Assembly (NCBI GenBank): GCA_021819025.1
Contig: JAKASN010000040.1
Span: 1-9,133 of the forward strand
Reading direction: 5' to 3'
From: Actinomycetes bacterium
Lineage (GTDB): Bacteria > Actinomycetota > Acidimicrobiia > Acidimicrobiales > Acidimicrobiaceae
Length of the DNA stretch: 9,133 nt
The position numbers were made by a program, and so were the translations under genes. Below the pieces are notes generated by a model. That model saw nothing but the letters and a program-made list of their open reading frames with translations, was not told the origin of the DNA and made no database searches. The stretch's first letter is position 1. Every line of letters begins with the position of its first letter. Of the stretch, positions 1 through 6,300 are shown piece after piece.

Positions 1-1008
1 TTGTTAGTGATCGAATCTCGAGAAGTGCTGAGAAAGCCTGGCCTTGGGGTTGTTCCCGTAGTGAAAAAAGCTTGGATTCGTCGCTTGGCAAGTGGGATGA
101 AAGATCCCCAGCGGCACTTCGGCAGCGCTTGCCAGGGTGGTTCTGATTCGCGCTGCCGCGGCGACCGGCAGTTGGCGTGAGCGATCAAGCGGTGGTGCTC
201 CTTGAGGTGACCTCGCCGAGATTGTGCGCCCCCCTCATCGTGCCGGTGCGCCAGCCTGGCGGATCGCCTGCATCGGCGGTGCTCTGGTAACGGGATCGCC
301 AAGTGCGATGCTACTGCCATCGATGAAGTGGGTCCAAGTGGCCTTGACGCTTTAGTCCCGCGCGTGGCGATAGAACTAGCAGCGATCCCCGCAGGGACTT
401 TGGCAGGGGAGACGGTAGCCCCATTGCGCGCAGCGATGCGCTTCGGCTTGGTCAACTCAGCGAGTTTTCACTCGCGTCGATCGATGTAAAAGATGTGGCC
501 ATCGGCGCTTTATTGATACGCCTGGGCGCAGCGCGATGCCCGGGAGGGAGATCGCCTTTGCGTGGGGGCCGAGGTGATCTTGGGAGCAGGCAACGCCAAA
601 GCCGGGATCGATGTGGCGTTGGGAACGGACTACCGTTCCAAGAGCTTCCGCTTCTAATTCGAGATCGAGACATGGATCGCAGGCACCCAGCTACCCGCCG
701 GTATCGACCCCGAGTGAGCCCGCGCCGGGGTCAGTGGTGGTGGGATTGGCACTCGAGTGCACCACGGCAATAGCAATGGAGGCCTCGCCGAAAGTTTTGT
801 CGCTGCTCCAAGGTGTCGGCACCGAAGACGCGAGAATGTTGCCCGTCCGCAAGAACGCGGTGGACCGGGATGCGCGGCCACATGACTTGTGAGCGGCGCG
901 TGGCGCTGGCGCCTCGTCGAGGGCAATTTCTGGCGGACAAGAAAGAGGTTCTCGCGAGCGTCGCTCACCTGGGTGTCTGGGCCGACGCGCCAAGGCGCTT
1001 TGCGCCCA
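1..1008. other. Stretch with no recognisable gene, possibly decayed
   Basis: I see no gene I can name in about 1 kb. Several short open stretches exist in different frames: 1-180 plus (open from the window edge), about 210-489 plus, 543-650 plus, and overlapping minus-strand frames between 452 and 993. None has a convincing ribosome binding site, and the plus-strand stretches switch frame every 100-280 bases. Some conceptual peptides have ordinary protein-like composition, for example the plus frame around 567-650, where a hydrophobic/acidic stretch runs into a stop at 651. This pattern fits a frameshifted, decaying gene or non-coding accessory DNA. I do not recognise any family, transposase signature or terminal inverted repeats. 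Confidence 0.4.
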
Positions 1009-1030
1009 GCGGCTTTAGTTGCAAAGCCGC
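994..1030 (-). terminator. Tandem hairpins after the anti-sigma gene
   Basis: Read on the minus strand just past the anti-sigma stop codon, GCGGCTTT pairs perfectly with AAAGCCGC around a 6-base loop (1009-1030). It is followed immediately by GGCGC-AAA-GCGCC (994-1006). The position, 21 bases after the stop, suits a transcription terminator for the sigma/anti-sigma operon. There is no run of T after either hairpin, so an intrinsic terminator of the U-tract type is not demonstrated; actinobacterial terminators often lack one. Confidence 0.4.
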
Positions 1031-1050
1031 CAGGGAAGTCGGGAGCGGGG

Positions 1051-1794
1051 CTAGTAGACGCCGCTCACTACCGGCGCGGACGTCGGAGCCACCGATCCCC
1101 CGGAAGGCTCCAGCGAAATGGCGAGTTCCGTGAAGCTGGAGTTGGCCGGTATGACGAACTGGGCGCTCGTGCCGTCGGCACCGAGGATGCCCAAAGAGAC
1201 CATGGTGCTCTTTTTGAGACCCCAGAGCTGGTAGGTTTTGGCTGATGTAGCATTTGGCAAGTTAGACGAGGTGATGTAGCCAAGCCCACTCGGTGCCACC
1301 AGCAGTGAGATGCGGTATTTGCCGTTGGTGGAACTCAGGGTGATATCGCGGTGCCCAGGCGCTTTTTGTAGATTCGCAATGATCTGAGCTTGCAATTTCG
1401 GTACCGAGGAGAGCACCGAGGATCGCGCATTAGAGGCGTACAATGATGACCCAGTAGCGACAAAAGCAGCCAGGATTGCTATCGAAGCAACTGCGGTGGA
1501 TAGCCTGGGGGCGTGCCAGCGTCGCTTCGCGGTGATGGGAATGATCTTGGCAGCTTCGTTGGCTTCGCTGACTTCTATCGTGGCGGCGATCCGATCCCAG
1601 AGATCATTGGAGTCGTAATCGGGATCTTCAGGGGCGATTTCTGCGAGAGCTTCCTGTAGCGAGGCCACTTCTTGGCTGCAACGCACGCAGGTTTTGAGGT
1701 GCTCTTCTAGAAGCGCTGTCTCGGTGGCGTCTAGGGCGTCTAGGGCGTAGGGCCCAAGCAAGTCTTCGTATTCGCTGTGTTTAGTCATGGTCAT
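1051..1794 (-). CDS. rskA: RskA-family anti-sigma factor (zinc anti-sigma, single-pass membrane)
   Basis: This is the membrane-bound inhibitor of the ECF sigma factor encoded directly upstream. Numbering from ATG 1794 (247 residues), a zinc-associated anti-sigma motif H-x3-C-x2-C is complete at H32, C36 and C39. One transmembrane helix lies at about 97-119. An extracytoplasmic domain carries hallmarks of the RskA C-terminal family: a T-Y-Q-L-W segment near 187-191 and E-P-S-G-G-S near 229-234, followed by a P-T-x-x-P-V-V type tail. In the family, regulated proteolysis of the membrane protein frees the sigma factor. The reading frame could begin at a TTG at 1806, but ATG 1794 sits 6 bases after GGAG and is preferred; ATG 1788 is also possible. 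The gene overlaps the end of the sigma gene by 14 bases, which implies translational coupling and balanced amounts. Confidence 0.9.
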   Translation of the reverse strand: MTMTKHSEYEDLLGPYALDALDATETALLEEHLKTCVRCSQEVASLQEALAEIAPEDPDYDSNDLWDRIAATIEVSEANEAAKIIPITAKRRWHAPRLSTAVASIAILAAFVATGSSLYASNARSSVLSSVPKLQAQIIANLQKAPGHRDITLSSTNGKYRISLLVAPSGLGYITSSNLPNATSAKTYQLWGLKKSTMVSLGILGADGTSAQFVIPANSSFTELAISLEPSGGSVAPTSAPVVSGVY

Positions 1795-2401
1795 CTTGTT
1801 CTCCAAGTTGACTGCTCTCTAGAGTCTCTCTTATCTTTCGTAGCCCAGTGCGGATTCGGCTTTTGATTGTGCCGTCTGCTTCATTTAAAATTTGCGCCAC
1901 CTCGTGATAGGTGTGTCCCCCAAAGTAAGCGAGTTCGATGGCGGTGCGCTCGCTATCGCTGAGATTTGCCAGCGAAACCATTATCGATTTCATATGGAGC
2001 TGCTCGACCACCATCTCTGCCAGCGGCGCCTCTGCCTTGCGATCCAAGAGCTCGACCTTTTCCTCGCGTCGGCTTCGGGAAGATTCCGAGCGCACCACGT
2101 CGATGCTGCGGCGGTGCACCTGGACCAAGAGGAAAGCGCGCAGACTTCCCCGACTTGAATCGAACTTGTCGATCTCGTTCCAGAGTTTCACCATCACTTC
2201 CTGAACTATTTCTTCTGCGAGAGTCCGCGATCGCGTCACCTTGGTGGCCGTGGCGACCAAGATCGAAGCGTTGCGCCGGAAAATCTCCGCTAGCCCGAGT
2301 TGGTCGCGAGCCTTGACTCGTTCGGCGAGCTCATCATCACCTACCGCGGCGTAGTCGAACGCCTTGTTGTCGACCGCTCGGCCGGATGACAGCTTGTCCA
2401 C
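1781..2401 (-). CDS. sigK: ECF RNA polymerase sigma factor, SigK-like
   Basis: This 206-residue protein has only the two domains of ECF sigma factors. Region 2 (about 35-110) contains A-E-E-I-V-Q-E-V and W-N-E-I-D-K-F-D, followed by the H-R-R-S-I-D-V-V-R segment. Region 4 (about 136-192) contains L-S-D-S-E-R-x-A-I-E-L-A-Y-F-G-G-H-T-Y-x-E-V-A and a helix-turn-helix ending G-T-I-K-S-R-I-R. The I-E-L-A-Y-(F/Y)-G-G-x-T-Y-x-E-V block and the adjacent RskA-type inhibitor point to the SigK group (ECF19). The start is GTG 2401: an in-frame TAA lies only three codons upstream, and no later ATG would keep region 2 intact. No Shine-Dalgarno sequence is visible, so translation may be leaderless or weak. 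The protein contains no cysteine, unlike mycobacterial SigK. It is transcribed divergently from the cupredoxin operon. Confidence 0.9.
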   Translation of the reverse strand: MDKLSSGRAVDNKAFDYAAVGDDELAERVKARDQLGLAEIFRRNASILVATATKVTRSRTLAEEIVQEVMVKLWNEIDKFDSSRGSLRAFLLVQVHRRSIDVVRSESSRSRREEKVELLDRKAEAPLAEMVVEQLHMKSIMVSLANLSDSERTAIELAYFGGHTYHEVAQILNEADGTIKSRIRTGLRKIRETLESSQLGEQDDHD

Positions 2402-2465
2402 GGTGTATTAACTGTTCAATCGCTTGAGAGAACCTGCGTGCCCAAGGTAGACCATTAACGTCACG

Positions 2466-2471
2466 ATTCTA
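2466..2471 (-). promoter_or_regulatory. Possible vegetative -10 box for the sigma operon
   Basis: The minus strand reads TAGAAT here, a good match to a housekeeping -10 hexamer, 64 bases upstream of the sigma GTG. No clear -35 element lies at the usual distance. It is a candidate only. Confidence 0.25.
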
Positions 2472-2533
2472 GGGCGACCGACGCGAAGTTGCTATCTTGC
2501 TCAACTCTTTCTGTGAGCCAATGTGCAATCGGT

Positions 2534-2561
2534 TAATCCGGGCTTGCCCCGAAGTCCGAAT
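2534..2561 (+). promoter_or_regulatory. Candidate SigK-type promoter for the cupredoxin operon
   Basis: TAATCC (2534-2539) and CCGAAT (2556-2561) are separated by 16 bases and lie 36 bases upstream of the cupredoxin start. From memory, mycobacterial SigK promoters have a CCATCC -35 and a CCGAAT -10 with about this spacing. The -10 would therefore match fully and the -35 at four of six positions. The SigK-like gene directly opposite makes this the natural target. No equivalent CCGAAT faces the sigma gene, so the sigma operon itself may not use the same element. Confidence 0.4.
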
Positions 2562-2597
2562 ACCGATCGAACTACACACCTGAGGTGAAAGGCCATC

Positions 2598-2984
2598 ATG
2601 AAAAGAGCTTTGATCAAAGTTGGCATCACTGCGGTGGCCCTTACCGGAGCAGCGTGTGGAAGTTCGACGGGCCAGTCGGCGACAGCGACACCGGCGACCG
2701 CCAAGGCGGCGAGCGCAACCGTAGTGAAGGTGGCGATTAAGAACTTCTCCTTCATCCCGGCAAATCTCACCCTCAAGGCGGGTTCATCGGTTGAGATAAC
2801 CAATGAAGATTCCGTCATTCACACCTTTACGGCGTTGAATGGCAGTTTCAATTCAGGGTCGATTATGCCCGGCCAAAGCGTGACGGTGAAGATTCCCCCT
2901 GGAAGTGGAACCCAAGCGGTCAAGATCGCTTACCAATGCTCCATCCACCAGTACATGACCGGAACCATCACGATCGAGCCATGA
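2598..2984 (+). CDS. Exported cupredoxin (type-1 copper protein)
   Basis: This small 128-residue exported blue-copper protein probably acts as an electron carrier or copper binder outside the membrane. An N-terminal hydrophobic signal (about 4-19) leads to C20 in the context T-G-A-A-C. That is an imperfect lipobox, because the -3 position is Gly rather than Leu/Val/Ile, but a Ser/Thr/Ala-rich linker to about residue 40 follows, as in actinobacterial lipoproteins. The cupredoxin domain runs from about 42 to 128. The type-1 copper ligands are all present: H75 in S-V-I-H-T-F, then C114, H117 and M120 in C-S-I-H-Q-Y-M. The C-x2-H-x2-M spacing resembles amicyanin. The start ATG 2598 follows a GAGGTGAAAGG region. 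The gene is first in a three-gene plus-strand operon, 43 bases before the next start, and its divergent neighbour is the sigma factor. Confidence 0.85.
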   Translation: MKRALIKVGITAVALTGAACGSSTGQSATATPATAKAASATVVKVAIKNFSFIPANLTLKAGSSVEITNEDSVIHTFTALNGSFNSGSIMPGQSVTVKIPPGSGTQAVKIAYQCSIHQYMTGTITIEP

Positions 2985-3014
2985 GGCGCAAGCAAAGAGA
3001 ACCTAGAAGTTACA

Positions 3015-3020
3015 AGGAGG
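3015..3020 (+). promoter_or_regulatory. Ribosome binding site that moves the start to GTG 3028
   Basis: A perfect AGGAGG lies one base before ATG 3022, too close to use, but seven bases before the in-frame GTG at 3028. The GTG is therefore the likely start of the first ferritin-like gene. Confidence 0.7.
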
Positions 3021-3027
3021 CATGAGC

Positions 3028-3885
3028 GTGCAATATCAAGAGAGCGCTTTGTCGGAATTGATGGAGCAGTCCCAGGACCTCCATGCCGACACGATGCGTA
3101 CGATCCCCGATCGGATCGAAGAGACTATAGAACTTGGCCGGGCTGACCAGCTCGTACGGGAGAACAATATTGGCCAAGCGCAAAGCTTCGCCGCTTCGCG
3201 CTCTCGAGAGTTGCTCAGCAACGGCTTTGGAGCGGGAATGCTCGGTGCGCTGGGGGTCGGAGCGGGCCTGGCGGTGCTCTTCGCGTCTCCCGCCTTTGCA
3301 TCTTTGGCAAGCGACGTGCAGATACTGCAGACCGCGGCCTCGATCGAAGTCCTCGCAGTGGCGACCTATGGCGTCGCTCTCACCTTGCCCTTTATCGGAG
3401 GTAGCAGTGCCAACGGCGTGATAACGGCCTTTGCCAAGACCACGATGGGACAGCATCAACAGCACCTGGCCGCTTTCAATGCCGCAGTGAGCGGACTTGG
3501 TGGCGCGCCACAGAATAATCCCGACCCGGTGCTCCTGCAACTAGTCAATAACGCCAAGGCCTCCTTGACCTCGCCTCTCGCGGTGGTCAACCTTGCCTTG
3601 GAGCTTGAGCAAGGTGCTGCGGAGACCTACGTCAAGGACGTCTCTCTCCTCAGTGCCTCAGCAAAATCCGCTCGAGCGACCGTGGCATCGATTATGGGAG
3701 TCGAGGCACAGCACGCCTCCATCCTTCGCGCTGTTGCCGCGCTACTCGGCGCCGACGCCCCACAGTTGATAGCCCTCTCGCCCACCGTAGTGACGCAGCT
3801 TCCCGCAGCAGCCGGCTCAGTGGGCTTTCCAGTCAGTTTTTTCCCAACCGACCAAGCTCGCCCAGCGACCGAAGGAGCAAAGTAG
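3028..3885 (+). CDS. Ferritin-like protein 1, membrane-targeted
   Basis: This 285-residue protein (numbered from GTG 3028) has a cytoplasmic-looking N-terminal segment (1-62), a hydrophobic helix at about 64-88 ending in A-F-A/S (possible signal peptidase cut at 91/92), and a helical ferritin-like domain. The presumed metal-binding residues fall in four helices: E107 (A-S-I-E), H143 and H146 (Q-H-Q-Q-H), E194 (L-E-L-E-Q), and E226 with H229 (V-E-A-Q-H). This is the ferritin pattern except that helix two shows H-x2-H where E-x2-H is usual. It is a clear paralogue of the next gene, with the same residues in the same order. It lacks both the twin-arginine motif and the lipobox of that paralogue. 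The middle-gene position in the operon with a cupredoxin suggests extracytoplasmic iron or redox chemistry; the actual activity is unknown. Confidence 0.75.
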   Translation: MQYQESALSELMEQSQDLHADTMRTIPDRIEETIELGRADQLVRENNIGQAQSFAASRSRELLSNGFGAGMLGALGVGAGLAVLFASPAFASLASDVQILQTAASIEVLAVATYGVALTLPFIGGSSANGVITAFAKTTMGQHQQHLAAFNAAVSGLGGAPQNNPDPVLLQLVNNAKASLTSPLAVVNLALELEQGAAETYVKDVSLLSASAKSARATVASIMGVEAQHASILRAVAALLGADAPQLIALSPTVVTQLPAAAGSVGFPVSFFPTDQARPATEGAK

Positions 3886-4677
3886 ATGAGACGCAAATCG
3901 CATATGGAAATTTCCAACGCTGAGTTGGCGCTCCAAGTCAAGAGCCTCCATGAGATGCATCGAGATGACTCCTATCCGGCGATGACCGAGTCGGTGCAAG
4001 GCTGGCAAGCCGAGGTAGCCGAAGAGGTTGGCCAGCTCGGACTTTTCAAGCAGAGCCTCGGGCGGAGACGTTTTCTCCTTGGCGTCGGCGGCACTATCGC
4101 AGGAGGCGCGGTTCTCGCGGCCTGTGGATCGGCGGCGAGTTCCACTTCGGTGACTACTGCGGCCACACCGACCACTCTTCCCTCGGCGCTCACCGCAGAC
4201 CTCAAGGTGGCTGGAATCGCGGCGTCGCTGGAGAATCTCGGCATCTACGCCTACGGCGCGGGGATCTCTGCGGCAACCGCCGGCAAGCTAGGCGCGGTTC
4301 CCCCCGCCGTGGTGAGCTTTGCCCAAACTGCCATGGCCCAACACAAGGATCATGCCGCAGCTTGGAATGCCATCTTGACCTCCGCAGGTATGAAGGCAGT
4401 CACCACCACGGATGCGACGCTGACCCCCACGGTTAATGCTCTTTTTGCCAAAGTCACCAACGTTACCGGCCTGGCGCAGTTGGCGCTGCAAATCGAGGAG
4501 ATCGCTGCTGCGACCTATCTCGAGGCCATCTCTGCGATGTCCACTCCCAAGGCGATAGCCACGGCGGCCACCATCCAGCCAGTGGAGTTGCAGCACGCTG
4601 CGATCCTCAACTACGTGCTCGGACAGTATCCGGTGCCCGTAGCGTTCGCGACCACATCTGGGGCTGCAAAGGGCTAA
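3886..4677 (+). CDS. Ferritin-like protein 2, Tat-exported lipoprotein
   Basis: This 263-residue paralogue of the preceding protein starts at ATG 3886, the base after the previous stop, with AAGGAG eight bases upstream. A 58-residue N-terminal extension precedes a twin-arginine signal (G-R-R-R-F-L-L-G, about 59-66), a hydrophobic core and a good lipobox L-A-A-C at 77-80. The mature protein should therefore be a folded lipoprotein on the outer face of the membrane. The ferritin-like core has E116, H153 and H156 (Q-H-K-D-H), E204, and E234 with H237 (V-E-L-Q-H), matching the paralogue position for position. Tat export fits a protein that loads its metal before secretion. It is the last gene of the operon, followed 31 bases later by a strong hairpin. 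The family resembles actinobacterial ferritin-like (Ferritin_2-type) proteins; I cannot name a substrate. Confidence 0.8.
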   Translation: MRRKSHMEISNAELALQVKSLHEMHRDDSYPAMTESVQGWQAEVAEEVGQLGLFKQSLGRRRFLLGVGGTIAGGAVLAACGSAASSTSVTTAATPTTLPSALTADLKVAGIAASLENLGIYAYGAGISAATAGKLGAVPPAVVSFAQTAMAQHKDHAAAWNAILTSAGMKAVTTTDATLTPTVNALFAKVTNVTGLAQLALQIEEIAAATYLEAISAMSTPKAIATAATIQPVELQHAAILNYVLGQYPVPVAFATTSGAAKG

Positions 4678-4708
4678 AAGCTCCCCTGGGTACCACTTCA
4701 ACTATCAC

Positions 4709-4769
4709 CCCTAGCAAGGTGCCGCTCGTCAGGTAAGAAACTTTCCCGGCGAGCGGCACCTTGCTAGGG
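4709..4769 (+). terminator. Perfect 20-bp hairpin ending the cupredoxin/ferritin-like operon
   Basis: Bases 4709-4728 are the exact reverse complement of 4750-4769. A G-U pair and a C-G pair extend the stem inward, leaving a 17-base loop. It starts 31 bases after the last stop codon of the operon, so a transcription terminator is the simplest reading. No T-run follows; the sequence continues GCCTCTTT. The stem is longer and more perfect than a terminator needs, so an RNA element or a small mobile repeat is also possible. Confidence 0.65.
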
Positions 4770-4994
4770 CCTCTTTGGAGTACTCTCTGTGGTTCGTGTG
4801 TCGCCCCCGCAGGGTTACTTTGGGAACCAAGCGGGAATAATCACCTGCGATTACCAAACGTGCGGGAATTGCAGAGATAGATATCGAGCAACGTGGAGTC
4901 AAAGGCGGTCTCTTTAGGTCCGCCACGGCTGATTGCCCTGGCCAATGGCGGGGCCACAGCACTTCGGATCCATGCGAGTGAGCTTGGTTGGGGC

Positions 4995-5000
4995 TAGAAT
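4995..5000 (+). promoter_or_regulatory. Possible -10 box for the DUF3293 gene
   Basis: TAGAAT ends seven bases before an in-frame GTG at 5008, the spacing expected when transcription begins at or next to the start codon. No clear -35 element is visible. The region 4770-4994 upstream otherwise contains nothing I can assign. Confidence 0.35.
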
Positions 5001-5007
5001 CGCCATA

Positions 5008-5478
5008 GTGACAAGCGAACCAGCGAAGTTATCTGCGGCGACTTTTTCGCTTTGGCTCCAAGTTCGCTTGACGATGAGGATCCGGGAGAGAACCTTGGCG
5101 TTGTTCGACCCGACCCAAGGCTATCGAGATCTCGCTGAAGCCTTCCGGGCCTGTCCTCGCGGCGTAGAAGATGCGCAACTCTTTCTCATCACCGCCTGGA
5201 ACCCCGGTGCCGTGGCGCGCTCTAGCCACCACAATCGCATCGCGATGGCTGAGCTGTTGCTTTTTCTCGCCCAAGCTGGGGTGGAAAACTTCCCTAGCGC
5301 CGGATCGGCGGGGACGTGGTACGAGCCCGGAGTGGCATTCTTTGCATCGGATGATGAACTTGCCCTGGAGGTGGCGCGTCGTTTCGGACAGCTCGGCTAC
5401 TATCGCTTCAACCGCGAGCGCGGATATTGCATCGACGTCACCGGCACCTTTTCCACCGCTGCCCTCAAGCCCTTTTAG
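5008..5478 (+). CDS. DUF3293 domain-containing protein
   Basis: This is a probable cytoplasmic protein of unknown function. The DUF3293 signature is clear: F-L-I-T-A-W-N-P (near 59-66 counted from GTG 5008), an N-R-x-A-M-A-E-L-L helix, a W-Y-E-P-G segment near 104-108, and a late R-R-F-G-Q motif near 124-128. The frame extends upstream to TTG 4933 (181 residues), and ATG 4945, ATG 4972 and ATG 5074 are also possible. None has a Shine-Dalgarno sequence. GTG 5008 is preferred because TAGAAT lies just upstream, suggesting a leaderless transcript, and the resulting 156 residues suit the family. It stands alone after the operon-ending hairpin, so there is no context clue to its role. Confidence 0.75.
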   Translation: MTSEPAKLSAATFSLWLQVRLTMRIRERTLALFDPTQGYRDLAEAFRACPRGVEDAQLFLITAWNPGAVARSSHHNRIAMAELLLFLAQAGVENFPSAGSAGTWYEPGVAFFASDDELALEVARRFGQLGYYRFNRERGYCIDVTGTFSTAALKPF

Positions 5479-5553
5479 CGCTGCTGGTAATTTGAGAGAA
5501 CCCAGCTTGAGGCGCTGAGGCGCGACATTAACGATTCCTAATCTGGTGATATC

Positions 5554-5587
5554 GTGTTACTAAACCTTTGGTGAGAATAGTGTTACT
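5554..5587 (+). repeat. Two direct copies of GTGTTACT upstream of the HTH gene
   Basis: GTGTTACT occurs at 5554-5561 and 5580-5587, 26 bases apart start to start, in the AT-richer gap before the gene at 5680. Paired direct repeats like this could be a regulator binding site. The match is short and could be chance. Confidence 0.25.
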
Positions 5588-5679
5588 TTGAGGAGAAGAC
5601 GGGCAGTTCAGGGAGTTTCGGCGCTGTAAGAGAGAGATTTTCCCTCAACCAAGTGCTAGTTCGCGCCGAATAGTGAGAT

Positions 5680-6102
5680 GTGAAAGGGATCGAAACGGAT
5701 AACGCAGTTCTGCTAGAGATTTCGATGCGCAGGGTGGCTGACAACCTATGGCAGGCGTGCTTGGTTGACGACCCGGAGCTTTCCTCGCTCGGCGGAAGTC
5801 CCGGGGTGGCGCGTGAGGAGCTCAAATACGTCGTCTCTTTGGCCCTCGGCGTGCCTTCTTCGATGATCCTCTTTACTTCTGGGGAAGCTCCCTTGTCTGA
5901 GCGTCAGCCTTACGAAGCCCAAGGCCACTTCGACGGCTTTGACGAGGTTGCTGCGCGTTTGCGTCGCTCTCGCAACAATAACCTCAACATCGCGCGCGAA
6001 GCCATCCGCAACCTTATCGTCGATGACTGCCTTACCTTGGCCCAAGCCGCTGAACTCGTGGGCATTTCTCCGCTGCAGGTTGCCGCATTGGTGGAGGACT
6101 GA
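5680..6102 (+). CDS. Hypothetical protein with C-terminal helix-turn-helix
   Basis: I do not recognise this 140-residue protein. It is acidic overall with no signal peptide or membrane segment, so it is probably cytoplasmic. The last 25 residues (about 116-140, L-T-L-A-Q-A-A-E-L-V-G-I-S-P-L-Q-V) look like a helix-turn-helix of the type that reads DNA, preceded by a basic R-L-R-R-S-R patch at about 93-98. The N-terminal half (about 18-66) may form a small alpha/beta fold. The start is taken as GTG 5680, with only a weak GTGAG upstream; ATG 5725 (M16) is an alternative. It could be a small transcription regulator or an antitoxin-like protein, but no toxin partner gene lies beside it. Its 201-base upstream gap contains paired GTGTTACT repeats and a CCGAAT at 5666-5671. 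Confidence 0.6.
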   Translation: MKGIETDNAVLLEISMRRVADNLWQACLVDDPELSSLGGSPGVAREELKYVVSLALGVPSSMILFTSGEAPLSERQPYEAQGHFDGFDEVAARLRRSRNNNLNIAREAIRNLIVDDCLTLAQAAELVGISPLQVAALVED

Positions 6103-6120
6103 ACTCTTTGATGCCGCGGT

Positions 6121-6142
6121 GCTGGCACCTGAGGTGCCCAGC
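6121..6142 (+). terminator. Hairpin downstream of the HTH gene
   Basis: GCTGGCACC (6121-6129) pairs with GGTGCCCAGC (6133-6142) around a TGA loop with one bulged base, 18 bases after the stop codon. A T-run follows only later (TTTTT at 6164-6168), so termination is plausible but not certain. Confidence 0.4.
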
Positions 6143-6290
6143 CAGGGGTTTGGCTCGAGTTGGTTTTTCATTCTCGTCACCATGTGAGCCCTTTAGGAAT
6201 GATCCTTAATCTCTGCTGAGAATGCGCCGATACCTCTACCGCGTTGCCGTCGCGAAGGAATCCGGGTATCGGTGAGCGGACCTTGGAAGT

Positions 6291-6294
6291 GGAG
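6291..6294 (+). promoter_or_regulatory. Ribosome binding site supporting TTG 6301
   Basis: GGAG followed by a six-base spacer (AAGAAC) precedes an in-frame TTG at 6301. No comparable site precedes TTG 6244 or GTG 6289, the other possible starts of the GH99 gene. Confidence 0.5.
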
Positions 6295-6300
6295 AAGAAC

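Noticed and set aside
3010..3540. Long minus-strand open frame opposite ferritin-like gene 1
   Set aside because: It lies inside a well-supported plus-strand gene with clear family motifs; the antisense peptide shows no recognisable domain.
4288..4701. Minus-strand open frame opposite ferritin-like gene 2
   Set aside because: Shadow of the plus-strand gene; Gly/Arg-rich peptide without motifs.
4729..4962. Possible 77-residue minus-strand gene between the hairpin and the DUF3293 gene
   Set aside because: It begins inside the DUF3293 upstream region, runs through the perfect hairpin arm, and the peptide is not recognisable.
6244..6300. Longer GH99 protein starting at TTG 6244
   Set aside because: No ribosome binding site; it would place a long polar segment before the signal peptide, while TTG 6301 has GGAG at six bases.
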